Of a stretch of 46,409 nt of DNA, positions 33,745-43,062 are shown piece after piece; positions within the stretch are counted from its first letter, which is position 1, and every line of letters begins with the position of its first letter. The notes under the pieces were generated by a model that was not told the DNA's origin, ran no database searches, and worked only from the letters and a program-made list of their open reading frames with translations. Source of the DNA: Holdemanella biformis DSM 3989. GTDB lineage: Bacteria; Bacillota_I; Bacilli_A; Erysipelotrichales; Erysipelotrichaceae. The translations under genes and the position numbers were made by a program. The stretch is from assembly GCF_000156655.1 (NCBI RefSeq), contig NZ_DS996848.1, positions 23,409 to 69,817 of the forward strand. Reading direction: 5' to 3'.

Positions 33745-34758
33745 ATGACAGTAAAAGTTGCGATTAACGGTTTTGGACGTATCGGACGTTTGGCATTCCG
33801 TCAAATGTTTGGTGCTGAAGGCTACGAAGTAGTAGCTATCAATGACTTGACTAGCCCTAAGATGTTAGCTCACTTGTTGAAATATGATTCAACTCAAGGA
33901 ACTTACGCTAAGGCTGACACAGTTGTTGCTGGTGAAAACTCAATTACAGTAGATGGAAAAGAAATCACTATCTACGCAGAAGCTGATGCTTCTAAATTAC
34001 CTTGGGGTGAATTAGGAGTTGACGTAGTATTAGAATGTACAGGATTCTATACTTCAAAAGCTAAAGCAGAAGCACACATTAAAGCAGGTGCTCGTAAAGT
34101 TGTTATCTCTGCTCCAGCAGGAAATGACTTACCAACAATCGTTTACAATGTAAACCACGAAACATTAAAACCAGAAGATACAGTAATTTCTGCAGCTTCT
34201 TGTACAACAAACTGTTTAGCTCCAATGGCTAACGCTTTGAACAAATTAGCTCCAATTAAATCAGGTATCATGACTACAGTTCACGCTTACACTGGTGACC
34301 AAATGACATTAGACGGACCTCAACGTAAAGGTGATTTACGTCGTAGCCGTGCTGCTGCAGTTAACATTGTTCCTAACTCAACAGGTGCTGCAAAAGCTAT
34401 CGGATTGGTTATTCCTGAATTAAACGGAAAATTAATCGGATCTGCTCAACGTGTTCCAACTCCTACAGGATCAACTACTATTTTAGTAGCTGTTGTTGAC
34501 GGAGAAGTTACAGTTGACCAAATCAACGCTGCTATGAAAGCTGCTACAACTGAATCATTCGGATATACTGAAGAACAATTAGTATCTAGTGATATCGTTG
34601 GTATGCGTTACGGATCATTGTTCGATGCTACTCAAACAATGGCTCACTCATTAGGTGACGGAACTACTCACGTACAAGTTGTTTCTTGGTACGACAACGA
34701 AAACTCTTACACTAGCCAAATGGTTCGTACAATTAAGTATTTCTCAGAATTAGCTTAA
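33745..34758 (+). CDS. gap: Glyceraldehyde-3-phosphate dehydrogenase
   Basis: A 337-residue NAD-type [13 protein letters not shown] at residues 8-15 is the dinucleotide fold, Cys153 in SCTTNC is catalytic, and [13 protein letters not shown] near the C terminus is typical. It oxidises glyceraldehyde-3-P to 1,3-bisphosphoglycerate. Start 33745: the in-frame ATG at 33718 precedes AAAGGAGG and is rejected. Codon bias is strong. It is monocistronic; pgk and tpi are not neighbours. Confidence 0.98.
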   Translation: MTVKVAINGFGRIGRLAFRQMFGAEGYEVVAINDLTSPKMLAHLLKYDSTQGTYAKADTVVAGENSITVDGKEITIYAEADASKLPWGELGVDVVLECTGFYTSKAKAEAHIKAGARKVVISAPAGNDLPTIVYNVNHETLKPEDTVISAASCTTNCLAPMANALNKLAPIKSGIMTTVHAYTGDQMTLDGPQRKGDLRRSRAAAVNIVPNSTGAAKAIGLVIPELNGKLIGSAQRVPTPTGSTTILVAVVDGEVTVDQINAAMKAATTESFGYTEEQLVSSDIVGMRYGSLFDATQTMAHSLGDGTTHVQVVSWYDNENSYTSQMVRTIKYFSELA

Positions 34759-34775
34759 TTATCGTAAGACTTTTT

Positions 34776-34804
34776 AAAGGAATCCAATTGGATTCCTTTT
34801 TTTT
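34776..34804 (+). terminator. Terminator of gap
   Basis: AAAGGAATCC and GGATTCCTTT with AATT loop, then many T residues. Confidence 0.95.
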
Positions 34805-34890
34805 CATCTTAACTAAAAAGTGCAAACCAAAACTTGAAATAAATAGGTAAATACTGTATTCTAACCTTTAGAGATTGTGAGGTGCTAGCG

Positions 34891-35067
34891 ATGGGAATTC
34901 GACATCGTTTGACAGATTCTGAGCGCGATGATTTGACAAAAGATGTAGATGATTTGGATGCTGTCTACATGGAAAAATTAAGAAAAGACGGAATTAGTGA
35001 AGATCTATTGGCTCAGTTTCGTGATTTAACTTTAGAATTAGAAAAGGATAAGGATAAAGATGAGTAA
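34891..35067 (+). CDS. Hypothetical small acidic protein, 58 aa
   Basis: Starts MGIRHRLTDSERDDLTKDV and ends in ELEKDKDKDE; strongly charged and helical, no Cys. ATG at 34891 follows TGAGG with eight bases spacing; a GTG at 34882 is inside that site. It overlaps the next gene by 8 bp. Not recognised; it may be a partner of the membrane-anchored protein that follows. Confidence 0.6.
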   Translation: MGIRHRLTDSERDDLTKDVDDLDAVYMEKLRKDGISEDLLAQFRDLTLELEKDKDKDE

Positions 35068-35737
35068 GAATTTAAATTTAATAATTATCGTCATAATGAC
35101 ATTGGTTTTTATTTTTGTGCCAATCATTATGAAGAAAGTGGTATGGAAAAAATTGTTATCTCAATTGGATAATGAACAATATGATGAATTCTATAAAACA
35201 TTGGATTCAAATGCTTGTAAATTTTCATATCAAGCATTTAATCGTGAGTATATGCGTTTAAGTGGATACTTAGCGCAAAGAAATGATGCTAAAATTGAAG
35301 AACAATTTGATTTATTGAAAAACATGCGTATTTCAAATAAACAAAAAGCAAGTGTTGCTTCTCGTGGATTCTATTATTATTTAGAAAAAGGTAAAATTAA
35401 AAAAGCAGAGGGTATGCTTTCTTATGGAAAAAGCTATATTGATGAAAAATCATTTAAGAATATGCAAATTCAATTTAGCATTCTAATGAAGAAAGAAGCC
35501 AAATATATTGAGGATTGCAAAGATATCTTAAATGGTATGTGGGATGGAAAATCTGAGCTTGACAACAATAAGAAATTTCCAGTTGGAACCATTCAATATT
35601 TAATTGGACTTCAATATTCATATTTGAAAGATGTAGATCATATGATGGAATATTTTACACCGGCATTAGAAAATTTAGCAGGTACACCATATGAAGAAGA
35701 TATTCGTCGTATTATGAATAATTTACATGTAAGCTAA
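35060..35737 (+). CDS. Membrane-anchored helical-repeat protein, unknown
   Basis: A 225-residue protein with one N-terminal membrane helix (LIIIVIMTLVFIFVPIIM) and a cytoplasmic, all-helical remainder with TPR-like pairs (LLSQLDNEQYDEFYKTL, LLKNMRISNKQKASVASRGFYYYLEKGKIKKAEGML). It has no catalytic motif. It is coupled to the preceding small acidic gene by an 8-bp overlap, with a terminator after it. Possible scaffold at the membrane; function not recognised. Confidence 0.6.
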   Translation: MSKNLNLIIIVIMTLVFIFVPIIMKKVVWKKLLSQLDNEQYDEFYKTLDSNACKFSYQAFNREYMRLSGYLAQRNDAKIEEQFDLLKNMRISNKQKASVASRGFYYYLEKGKIKKAEGMLSYGKSYIDEKSFKNMQIQFSILMKKEAKYIEDCKDILNGMWDGKSELDNNKKFPVGTIQYLIGLQYSYLKDVDHMMEYFTPALENLAGTPYEEDIRRIMNNLHVS

Positions 35738-35760
35738 CCTTTTGGTTAGCTTTTTTTTTT
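35731..35760 (+). terminator. Terminator after the unknown gene pair
   Basis: AGCTAACC and GGTTAGCT, loop TTTT, then ten T residues. Confidence 0.95.
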
Positions 35761-35809
35761 CGAGCTTTGTATTGTATAATAAACTGTATGAATTGGAGGA
35801 CATTTTATT

Positions 35810-37141
35810 ATGAAATTATATAATAGTTATTCTCAAACAATTGAAGAATTAAAACCCATCGAAGAAGGTAAGATTTCTATGTATGTATGTGGACCTACAG
35901 TATACAATTATCCACATATTGGAAATGCACGTCCTATCGTTGTATTTGATACATTAAAAAAAGCATTGTCTGCACAAGGCTATGAAGTGACTTTTGCTTC
36001 AAACTATACAGATGTAGATGATAAGATCATCAAAACGGCAATTGAACAAAACGTGTCTGAAAAAGAAATTACAGATAAATTCATTGCTGCCTACAATGAT
36101 GTACGAAGAGGACTTCATGCAGATCTTCCCGATTATGCACCACGTGTAACAGAAACTATGGATCGAATTATTGAGTTCATTGATAAGATGGTTAAAAATG
36201 GTTCAGCTTATCAAGTTGGAGGCGATGTTTATTTCCGAGTTAATAGTGATAAAAAATATGGAGAACTATCTCATCAAAGTATTGATGATTTAATGGTAGG
36301 AGCTCGTATTGATGAAAATGAAAAGAAAGAAAATCCATTAGATTTTACTTTATGGAAAGAGACAACAGAAGGTATTAAATGGGATTCACCTTGGTCAAAA
36401 GGACGTCCAGGATGGCATACAGAATGTGTTGTAATGATTCAGGATGTATTCAAGAAAACATTGATTGATATTCATGGTGGTGGATTGGATTTAAAATTCC
36501 CACATCACGAAAATGAAATTGCCCAATGTGAAGTATGCAACGATACACACTTGGCAAATATCTGGGTACACAATGGTATGATCAATATCAATGGTATTAA
36601 AATGTCTAAATCTTTAGGAAATGTATGGTGGGCTAAAGATTTGATTGCCAACCACGGAGGTAATTTAACTCGTTGGTTAATGATTTCTACACACTATCGT
36701 GCACCATTAAATTTAAATGAAGAAGCTTTCGCAACTTCAAAGAAGGAACTAGACAAGATTGCGGCAGCTTATAAACAAGCATGCGTAAAATTGGTATTAT
36801 CAAGTGCTCAAGAAGCTACTACATTTGATGAAACATATACTGCATTTATTGATGCATTAAATGATGATTTAAATACGCCAAATGCGATAAGTGTTGTATA
36901 TGAATTGGTTAAGAAAATCAATCAGGCCGTACGTCAAAGAGAAATCGATGTTGAAAATTTAGCTGTTTTAGTACATACATTAGAAAAGATGCTTTATATT
37001 CTAGGTATTGAATTCGATAAAGTTTCAATGACTAACGAAGACAAAGAGATGTATCAAAACTGGAGAAGTGCTGTAAAAGAAAAAGATTTCAAAACAGCGG
37101 ATACACTTCGTCAAACATTGATTGAAAAAGGAATTCTGTAA
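35810..37141 (+). CDS. cysS: Cysteinyl-tRNA synthetase
   Basis: A 443-residue class I synthetase. HIGH-type motif PHIGNARP, KMSKS motif IKMSKSLG, and zinc ligands (Cys in MYVCGPTVYNY, WHTECVVM, PHHENE). It charges tRNA-Cys. The stop overlaps mrnC by one base (TAATG). Only about 50 bases lie between the preceding terminator and the start, so there is no room for a T-box; a TATAAT at 35775-35780 marks the promoter. Confidence 0.98.
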   Translation: MKLYNSYSQTIEELKPIEEGKISMYVCGPTVYNYPHIGNARPIVVFDTLKKALSAQGYEVTFASNYTDVDDKIIKTAIEQNVSEKEITDKFIAAYNDVRRGLHADLPDYAPRVTETMDRIIEFIDKMVKNGSAYQVGGDVYFRVNSDKKYGELSHQSIDDLMVGARIDENEKKENPLDFTLWKETTEGIKWDSPWSKGRPGWHTECVVMIQDVFKKTLIDIHGGGLDLKFPHHENEIAQCEVCNDTHLANIWVHNGMININGIKMSKSLGNVWWAKDLIANHGGNLTRWLMISTHYRAPLNLNEEAFATSKKELDKIAAAYKQACVKLVLSSAQEATTFDETYTAFIDALNDDLNTPNAISVVYELVKKINQAVRQREIDVENLAVLVHTLEKMLYILGIEFDKVSMTNEDKEMYQNWRSAVKEKDFKTADTLRQTLIEKGIL

Positions 37142-37527
37142 TGGAAATAGTAACAGAAAATGCGACTAGTCTTGCATGGATTGGTGATGCCGTTATGTCT
37201 TTGGCAGTACGTGAACACCTTTTGAGTTTAGGCTTTCGTAAGGCCCATGTTCTTCAAAAGAAAAATGCTGTTATTTGTAGCGCAAAAGGACAAGCCATCA
37301 TGCTAAATAAAATGATGGAAGAAGATTTTTTTACAGAAGATGAAAAGACAATTTTAGCGCGTGGAAGAAATGCCACTATTCATTCAAAAGCTAAAAATGC
37401 GACACACAAAACATACTTAGAAGCAACCGCATTGGAATCAATGCTTGGCTATTTGTACTTATATGGCCATCAAGAAAGACTGAAGGTTTGTCTTGATAAA
37501 ATTATTGAAATAGGGGATAGTCTATGA
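37141..37527 (+). CDS. mrnC: Mini-ribonuclease III
   Basis: A 128-residue RNase III catalytic domain without the double-stranded RNA-binding domain. LAWIGDAVMSLAVREHLL carries the acidic catalytic centre, and YLEATALESMLGYLYLYG the second acid. It matures 23S rRNA ends in Bacillus. It shares one base with cysS and overlaps rlmB by ATGA; the order is as in Bacillus. Confidence 0.95.
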   Translation: MEIVTENATSLAWIGDAVMSLAVREHLLSLGFRKAHVLQKKNAVICSAKGQAIMLNKMMEEDFFTEDEKTILARGRNATIHSKAKNATHKTYLEATALESMLGYLYLYGHQERLKVCLDKIIEIGDSL

Positions 37528-38241
37528 TCGTATATGGAAAAAACGTATATTCTACACTTCAAAATGATATGGATTCAATCGAAAAGGTATATGTACTTCA
37601 AGGATTGAAAGATGCAAAACTTTTGAAGTCAATCCAAAAATCAAATTTAAAAGTAGAATATTGTAATCGTGCAAAATTAGATAAGATTGCCAATACTACA
37701 CATCATAATGGTGTGGCAGTTAAGGTCAGTGAAATTGAAACGTATAGTATTGAGCAGATTGTATCTCGCGCAAAAAAAACCAGGTCTTCTTGTTGCCTTG
37801 GATGGAATACAAGATCCACATAATGTAGGTGCAATTTTAAGAACTTGTGATTGTGCAGGTGTAGATGGTGTAATTTTAACAAAACACAACAGTTGTGGCT
37901 TAACACCAACGGTTGTGAAGGCAAGTACAGGAGCAGCGTATACAGTGCCTGTTTCCATTGTTACAAATTTATCACAAACACTTAGAAACCTAAAACAAGA
38001 AGGATATTGGGTTGTCGGAACCGATATGAAAGATGCCAGGGAATATCGTGAAGGTATGTATGATTCACCGACTGTATTAGTAATTGGTTCAGAAGGGCAA
38101 GGCATTTCAAATCTTGTAAAAAAACAATGCGATTATATGGTTTACTTACCGATGGTAGGAAGTATCACTTCATTAAATGCGAGTGTGGCAGCTGCTATCT
38201 TGATGTATGAAGTATATAATCAAAGAAATCCAAAAAAATAA
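37524..38241 (+). pseudogene. rlmB: rlmB, TrmH-family 23S rRNA methyltransferase, interrupted by a frameshift
   Basis: The first open part (37524-37823) gives the N-terminal substrate domain (YGKNVYSTLQ). The SPOUT catalytic domain follows in another frame: LLVALDGIQDPHNVGAILRT, VIGSEGQGIS, and LPMVGSITSLNASVAAAILMYE, all motifs intact. The frames meet at a run of eight A at 37772-37779; seven A would give a continuous protein (AKKPGLLVALDG) of about 238 residues. This could be a sequencing error, a recent mutation, or slippage-corrected expression. The enzyme methylates G2251 ribose (E. coli numbering) in 23S rRNA. Confidence 0.85.
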
Positions 38242-38268
38242 GTCAATTTTTAAAAATTGGCTTTTTTA
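38241..38268 (+). terminator. Terminator after rlmB
   Basis: AGTCAATTT pairs with AAATTGGCT (one G-T) and is followed by TTTTT. The last A of the rlmB stop begins the stem. Confidence 0.75.
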
Positions 38269-38314
38269 ATGTCTTTTTCACATTGCCTTATTATAATGAA
38301 TTTAGGTGATAGTT

Positions 38315-38911
38315 ATGAACATATATGAAAGTATATACTTGATTCAAATGAATGATTTTTATGAGATGAATCATTTAATCCAATATTACAGACCTATGGT
38401 TACAGAAATATGGGCGGATATATTTGTGCGTAAGACGAATACAATATTATGTGAAAGAGATGAGTTTTACAGACATGCAGACTTATTGTTGTATCGATGT
38501 ATTTTTGAATATCGTATGGATCGTGTATTAACATTTACAAGTTTTTATAGGCGTTGCACCAAAAATAAAGGGTATGATCTTTTACGTCAAGCCATACGCA
38601 AACAATGTTATCTAAATCAGGTTTGTATAAGTTTTGATCAAAAAGTGAAAGAAGATACGAACTTGTATTATAGTACAATCAGCACGGATGATTCTTTAGA
38701 AGTACATGAAATTGTGATGGATAAGTTGATGTGGGAGCACATTAAGACAAGAATTATGAATTTATTTGGCGAAGAATATGTTCAAATTGTCGATTTACGT
38801 ATGGAGGGATATACCTTTAAATATATAGCGCAAAAACTTGGATTAAGCTGTGCAAAGGTTAACTTTATGTTTGAAAAGGTAAAAAAATGGTATACGACAA
38901 TTGACAGTTGA
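38315..38911 (+). CDS. sigH: SigH-like sigma-70 factor, divergent
   Basis: A 198-residue sigma factor. Region 2 ([39 protein letters not shown]) aligns in pattern with Bacillus SigH, and region 4 is an HTH ([33 protein letters not shown]). It sits in the SigH position between rlmB and rpmG; yacP, which lies there in Bacillus, is absent. ATG 38315 follows AGGTGAT. In non-sporulating relatives SigH/ComX factors drive competence genes; the minimal prepilin peptidase elsewhere in this window could be a target. Symbol given by synteny plus region 2 similarity. Confidence 0.8.
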   Translation: MNIYESIYLIQMNDFYEMNHLIQYYRPMVTEIWADIFVRKTNTILCERDEFYRHADLLLYRCIFEYRMDRVLTFTSFYRRCTKNKGYDLLRQAIRKQCYLNQVCISFDQKVKEDTNLYYSTISTDDSLEVHEIVMDKLMWEHIKTRIMNLFGEEYVQIVDLRMEGYTFKYIAQKLGLSCAKVNFMFEKVKKWYTTIDS

Positions 38912-38955
38912 ATGGTTTAAATGGTACATTTAATGAGTTAAGGAGCGTGAAGGAA

Positions 38956-39105
38956 TTGGCAGATAAAGTTGTTTTGACGTGTACAGAGTGTCTATCAAGA
39001 AATTATACGACCGAAAAGAATAAGAAGACCAACACGCAACGTCTTGAAATTAAAAAGTATTGTCCAAAGTGTGGCAAACATACTTTGCATAAGGAAACAA
39101 AGTGA
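38956..39105 (+). CDS. rpmG: 50S ribosomal protein bL33
   Basis: A 49-residue protein from a TTG start at 38956, the normal length of bL33, with ten bases from AAGGAG. The Zn ribbon is complete (CTEC near the start, CPKC and KHTLHKETK at the end). A GTG at 38947 would be too near the ribosome-binding site. Position between sigH and secE is as in Bacillus. Confidence 0.93.
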   Translation: MADKVVLTCTECLSRNYTTEKNKKTNTQRLEIKKYCPKCGKHTLHKETK

Positions 39106-39114
39106 GGAATCCAT

Positions 39115-39312
39115 ATGAGTAAAGAAAAAAAGGAAAGAACATATTCACCTTCAAAGGTGTTCAAAGAATTAAAGACTGTAAAATGGCCAACATTTAAAGA
39201 ATTGATGTCATCAAGTGCTTTAGTTATTGTATTTACAGTATTATTTGGTTTGTATTTCTTTGTTTGTGAGGTTTTATCAAGTGGTCTAGTTAAAATGATC
39301 GTTGGCGCATAG
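39115..39312 (+). CDS. secE: Preprotein translocase subunit SecE
   Basis: A 65-residue single-span protein: basic N terminus, VFKELKTVKWPTFKEL amphipathic helix (the conserved SecE segment) and one membrane helix. It clamps SecY. Ribosome-binding site GAGGA; nine bases after rpmG. Confidence 0.96.
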   Translation: MSKEKKERTYSPSKVFKELKTVKWPTFKELMSSSALVIVFTVLFGLYFFVCEVLSSGLVKMIVGA

Positions 39313-39322
39313 GGAGGAAATT

Positions 39323-39868
39323 ATGTCAGAGTTAAAAAAAGAATGGTATGTAGTAAATACATATGTAGGTCAAGAAAATCGTGTAAAAGAAAACTTAGAA
39401 CGTCGTATTAAAACTATGGGTCTTGAAGACTTCTTGTTTCAGATCGTCGTTGCGGAAGAAAAAGAAATTGAATATAAAAATGGTAAACCAGTTGAAAAAA
39501 CACATAACTTATTTTCTGGTTATTTGTTAGTGCAAATGATTATGACAGATGAAGCATGGTATATTGTACGTAATACACCAGGTGTAACTGGATTTATCGG
39601 ATCAAGTGGAAAGGGTGCAAAACCATTCCCAGTAGCTCAAGAAGAAGTAGATGCGGTATTGCGTCGTTTAGGTCGTCAAGATGTAAATGTTCAGGTTGAT
39701 TTTGAAGTGGGAGATCGCGTAGAAATCACAAATGGTGCATTCAAAAATTCAGAAGGTACTATTGAATCTATGGATGAAGAAAAGAAAGAAGCTACAGTAT
39801 TATTGATTTTATTTGGTCGTGAAACACCAACAGAAATTCCATATATGGATTTAAAGAAAGTCGACTAA
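39323..39868 (+). CDS. nusG: Transcription antitermination/elongation factor NusG
   Basis: A 181-residue NusG: WYVVNTYVGQENRVKENL (NGN domain), MTDEAWYIVRNTPGVTGFIG, and KOW motif GDRVEITNGAFKNSEGTIES. It binds RNA polymerase beta-prime and modulates pausing. The ATG at 39323 has GGGAGG before it; the in-frame start at 39302 precedes this site. It ends in a strong terminator. Confidence 0.97.
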   Translation: MSELKKEWYVVNTYVGQENRVKENLERRIKTMGLEDFLFQIVVAEEKEIEYKNGKPVEKTHNLFSGYLLVQMIMTDEAWYIVRNTPGVTGFIGSSGKGAKPFPVAQEEVDAVLRRLGRQDVNVQVDFEVGDRVEITNGAFKNSEGTIESMDEEKKEATVLLILFGRETPTEIPYMDLKKVD

Positions 39869-39882
39869 GACTTTCTTTTTTT
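39853..39882 (+). terminator. Terminator of nusG
   Basis: AAAGAAAGTC and GACTTTCTTT around 6 bases with T residues; the nusG stop lies in the loop. Confidence 0.9.
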
Positions 39883-39892
39883 AGGTATGTTT

Positions 39893-40663
39893 ATGAAGAC
39901 TTTAGTATTTGATTTAGATGGCACAATGTATCGTGGTACCCAAATTATTGAAAGTGCTCATCAATTTTTAGATTATTGTATCCAAAATAAGATTCCGTTT
40001 ATTTTTTTGACAAATAATTCTATGCGTACGCCACAAGAAAATGTAAAACATATGCAAGATATGGGATATACAAACATAGAGCCGTCCATGTTTTATAATA
40101 GTGCTATGGCAGCTTGTCAATATGTTAAGAAACACTACAAGGGAAATAGGGCATATTATATCGGAAAACAAGGTATGAAAGATGCGTTGGATCAAGAAGG
40201 TTTTATTGTTGATGATGAAAATCCGGATTTTGTGTTTATTGGATTGGATAAAGATGCAACATATAAATCTTATTCAAAAGCGTTATCTTTGATTTTAAAT
40301 GGAGCTAAGATCATTGGTACAAATAATGATCGTATTTTGGCAAAACCTGGCGGATTTGAAGTAGGCAATGGAAGTGTAGTCGATATGTTTGAGTATGCAG
40401 CCAATCAAAAATCGCCTCGTATTGGTAAGCCCAATCGAGCTATTCTTGATTTATGTTTGGAGTATTTTGGCTTAAAAGAAGATGAAATCATATTGATCGG
40501 TGACAATTTAGAAACGGATATTAAACTTGGATTTGAACAAAATATTGAAACAGTACTTGTACAGACGGGTGTTCATAAAAAGGAAGATATTGAACAACTA
40601 AAGATTTATCCGACGCACGTAGTGGATACGTTAATGGATTTAGTGGGCTATAATTTTGACTAG
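39893..40663 (+). CDS. NagD-like HAD-IIA phosphatase
   Basis: A 256-residue HAD hydrolase of the NagD/AraL group: motif I LVFDLDGTMYRG, motif II FLTNNSMRT, the C2-cap, and GKPNRAILDL with IGDNLETDIKLG (motif IV). Members dephosphorylate sugar phosphates or nucleotides. ATG at 39893 follows TAGGT; an ATG at 39887 lacks spacing. It begins just after the nusG terminator, probably by readthrough. Confidence 0.9.
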   Translation: MKTLVFDLDGTMYRGTQIIESAHQFLDYCIQNKIPFIFLTNNSMRTPQENVKHMQDMGYTNIEPSMFYNSAMAACQYVKKHYKGNRAYYIGKQGMKDALDQEGFIVDDENPDFVFIGLDKDATYKSYSKALSLILNGAKIIGTNNDRILAKPGGFEVGNGSVVDMFEYAANQKSPRIGKPNRAILDLCLEYFGLKEDEIILIGDNLETDIKLGFEQNIETVLVQTGVHKKEDIEQLKIYPTHVVDTLMDLVGYNFD

Positions 40664-40680
40664 TATTTTTTTTGAATTAT

Positions 40681-40689
40681 TGGTATAAT
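40681..40689 (+). promoter_or_regulatory. Extended -10 promoter of secG
   Basis: TGGTATAAT is a perfect extended -10; a -35 is poor. The start codon of secG is 30 bases downstream. Confidence 0.55.
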
Positions 40690-40718
40690 CGAAATATCGT
40701 AGAAGGTGTGATGAAAAA

Positions 40719-40949
40719 ATGAAAGATATATTAAACGTGGTTTTAATGACATTATCTGGTGTTATTATTATATTAACATTATTACAAAGTGGTAAATCAG
40801 ACGGATTATCGGCTGCCTTTACAGGAAGTGGAGATTTGAACTTGTTTGCGGTACAAAAAGAAAGAGGACCAGAAAAAGTTATCTCTCGCTTAACTTTGTT
40901 TTGTGGGATTTTGTTCTTTGCGATTGTGATCGCATTGCAGATTGTGTAA
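40719..40949 (+). CDS. secG: Preprotein translocase subunit SecG
   Basis: A 76-residue protein with two membrane helices, the SGKSDGLSAAFTGSGDLNLF loop that is diagnostic of SecG, and RGPEKVISRLT before the second helix. It assists SecYE. As in Bacillus, it is followed by rnr after a short gap (yvaK is missing). Confidence 0.95.
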   Translation: MKDILNVVLMTLSGVIIILTLLQSGKSDGLSAAFTGSGDLNLFAVQKERGPEKVISRLTLFCGILFFAIVIALQIV

Positions 40950-40951
40950 TT

Positions 40952-40975
40952 AAAAGACCGTTAAGGTCTTTTTTC
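40952..40975 (+). terminator. Terminator after secG
   Basis: AAAAGACC and GGTCTTTT around GTTAA; a weak intervening terminator before rnr. Confidence 0.85.
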
Positions 40976-40995
40976 TGTTTTAAAGGAGGAAAGAA

Positions 40996-43062
40996 ATGAA
41001 AGAAAAAATCATTCAATATTTAGAAGAAAAAAAAGAATGTAAAATACGAGATTTAGAAAAAATAGTAAGACCTAAATCAAGTAAAGAATTTACAGAAATG
41101 GTGAAGTCTTTAAATGAGTTAGAAGATGAAAAGTTGATTTATAACGATCATACAAGTTTGTATTTGATTGATGATATACATTTTATGGCTGGAAGCGCAA
41201 AAGATATTTCGAGATATGAAATAGCTGTCTTTAATGAAAACAATAAAGTATATGTTCCGAAAAATAAAAAGATGAAGATCTTTGATAAAGATGAAGTGTT
41301 AGTTCGCTTAAAGCCTGAACCATCTTTAATTAAAGTGTTTAATCATGGATTGACAAATATTACAGGAGTTATGATTGTTAAAAAGAAGAAGACATTCTTT
41401 TATAGTGATCTAGACTTACATTGTTCGATTCGTGTAGTCAATGAAAAAGAATTTAGTTTTAAAAAACGTACAAAAGTTGTATGTCAAATCGTGAAATATG
41501 CAGATCCACTAGAAGTAAGAATTATTCAGGTTCTAGGACATCCAGATGATGCAGGTGTTGATATTAGTGCGATGCTTACAAGTAATCAAGTGCGCCAGGT
41601 GTTTAATGGAAAAATTGTGAAGGAGTGCAAAAGAATTCCTGCTAAAGTACAAAAGGATGAACTTGAAAATCGTAAAGATATAAGAGGCTTATTAACGGTT
41701 ACCATTGATGGGGATGATGCCAAGGATTTTGATGATGCGATTTCTATTGTGAAAAATGAAAAAGGATATGTATTGTATGTACATATTGCGGATGTTTCTC
41801 ATTATGTAAAAGAAAATAGTGCCCTTGATCAAGAAGCCTATTTACGAGGAAATTCTATATATGTTTGTGATCGAGTTGTTCCTATGCTTCCATTTGATTT
41901 AAGCAATGGTATTTGTTCATTAAATCCAAATGTAGATCGACTCACAATTACTTGTGCTATGCAAGTGGATGAAAAGGGAAATCTATTGACATACAATATT
42001 TTTCCAAGTGTGATTCATTCTGACAAGCGTTGTACATATAAAAAAGTGAATGCGTGTTTAGATGGTGATAAAGCAATTTTACAAGAGTATTCTGAAGTAA
42101 AAGAATTGTTGTTTACTTTAGAGTCTTTGGCTAAACTATTAAAGAAACAATCGCATAATCGTGGATGTATTGATTTTAATACAAAAGAAGCAAAGATCAT
42201 TATGGATAAAAATGGATATCCAGTGGATGTTAATGTGTTAGAACGTGGTTTTGCCGAACAAATGATCGAAGAATGTATGATTTTAGCCAATGTTTGCGTA
42301 GCTCACCATATGCATGTCAATAAGATACCAAGTATGTATCGTGTGCATGAAAATCCAGATCCTAAAAAGGTGGCAACAATTTGTACGGTTGCGAATTCTT
42401 TGCGTATTCCATTTGATTTTTATCCAGATGAAGTCAATGCGAGTCAAATTCAAAAATTTTTAGAATCCATTCAAGATGAAAATGCATATGAAGTCCTGTC
42501 TATGGTTTCTTTGCGTTCTATGCAAAAAGCGCGTTATGATGCACATTGTCTTGGACACTTTGGACTTGCTTTAGAAGAATATTGTCATTTCACAAGTCCA
42601 ATTCGTCGTTATTCAGATTTAGTCGTACACCGTATGTTGCATGCATATTGTTTTAAAGAACAAAAGCGTACACCATCAAATGATGAAAAGAAAATCGAAA
42701 AACAAGCCTTCCATATTTCTGAAAAAGAAAGAGATGCGATCATGATGGAAAGAATGGTCAATGATTATAAAAAGGCACAATATATGGAAAAACGTGTAGG
42801 TCAAGTTTTTGAAGGTACAATTGTTGGTGTAATGAGTTTTGGATTCTTTGTGGAAATGGATAATACGGTTGAAGGTCTTGTTCCTGTTCATACTCTTTCA
42901 AACGACTTCTACGATTATGATGAAGATACAATGACTTTAAAGGGACAGACACATGGTAAAGTGTTCCAAATGGGCATGCGTGTACGTGTGGTTTGTACGG
43001 ATGTTCAAAGGGAAAAAGGACAAGTTACATTTAGCTTGTTAGAAAGGAGAAATTATGATTAA
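40996..43062 (+). CDS. rnr: Ribonuclease R
   Basis: A 688-residue 3'-5' exoribonuclease. N-terminal winged-helix-like segment (1-60), cold-shock domains (about 70-190), RNB catalytic domain with GDDAKDFDDAISI near residue 240 holding the metal-binding Asp residues, CHFTSPIRRYSDL near 535, and an S1 domain at the end (EGTIVGVMSFGFFVEMDN). It degrades structured RNA and assists trans-translation. It is shorter than Bacillus RNase R at its C terminus (no basic tail). AAAGGAGG site; overlaps the next gene by 8 bp. smpB is absent here. Confidence 0.97.
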   Translation: MKEKIIQYLEEKKECKIRDLEKIVRPKSSKEFTEMVKSLNELEDEKLIYNDHTSLYLIDDIHFMAGSAKDISRYEIAVFNENNKVYVPKNKKMKIFDKDEVLVRLKPEPSLIKVFNHGLTNITGVMIVKKKKTFFYSDLDLHCSIRVVNEKEFSFKKRTKVVCQIVKYADPLEVRIIQVLGHPDDAGVDISAMLTSNQVRQVFNGKIVKECKRIPAKVQKDELENRKDIRGLLTVTIDGDDAKDFDDAISIVKNEKGYVLYVHIADVSHYVKENSALDQEAYLRGNSIYVCDRVVPMLPFDLSNGICSLNPNVDRLTITCAMQVDEKGNLLTYNIFPSVIHSDKRCTYKKVNACLDGDKAILQEYSEVKELLFTLESLAKLLKKQSHNRGCIDFNTKEAKIIMDKNGYPVDVNVLERGFAEQMIEECMILANVCVAHHMHVNKIPSMYRVHENPDPKKVATICTVANSLRIPFDFYPDEVNASQIQKFLESIQDENAYEVLSMVSLRSMQKARYDAHCLGHFGLALEEYCHFTSPIRRYSDLVVHRMLHAYCFKEQKRTPSNDEKKIEKQAFHISEKERDAIMMERMVNDYKKAQYMEKRVGQVFEGTIVGVMSFGFFVEMDNTVEGLVPVHTLSNDFYDYDEDTMTLKGQTHGKVFQMGMRVRVVCTDVQREKGQVTFSLLERRNYD

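Noticed and set aside
35761-35809. T-box riboswitch before cysS
   Set aside because: Fewer than 50 bases separate the previous terminator from the start codon, too short for a T-box.
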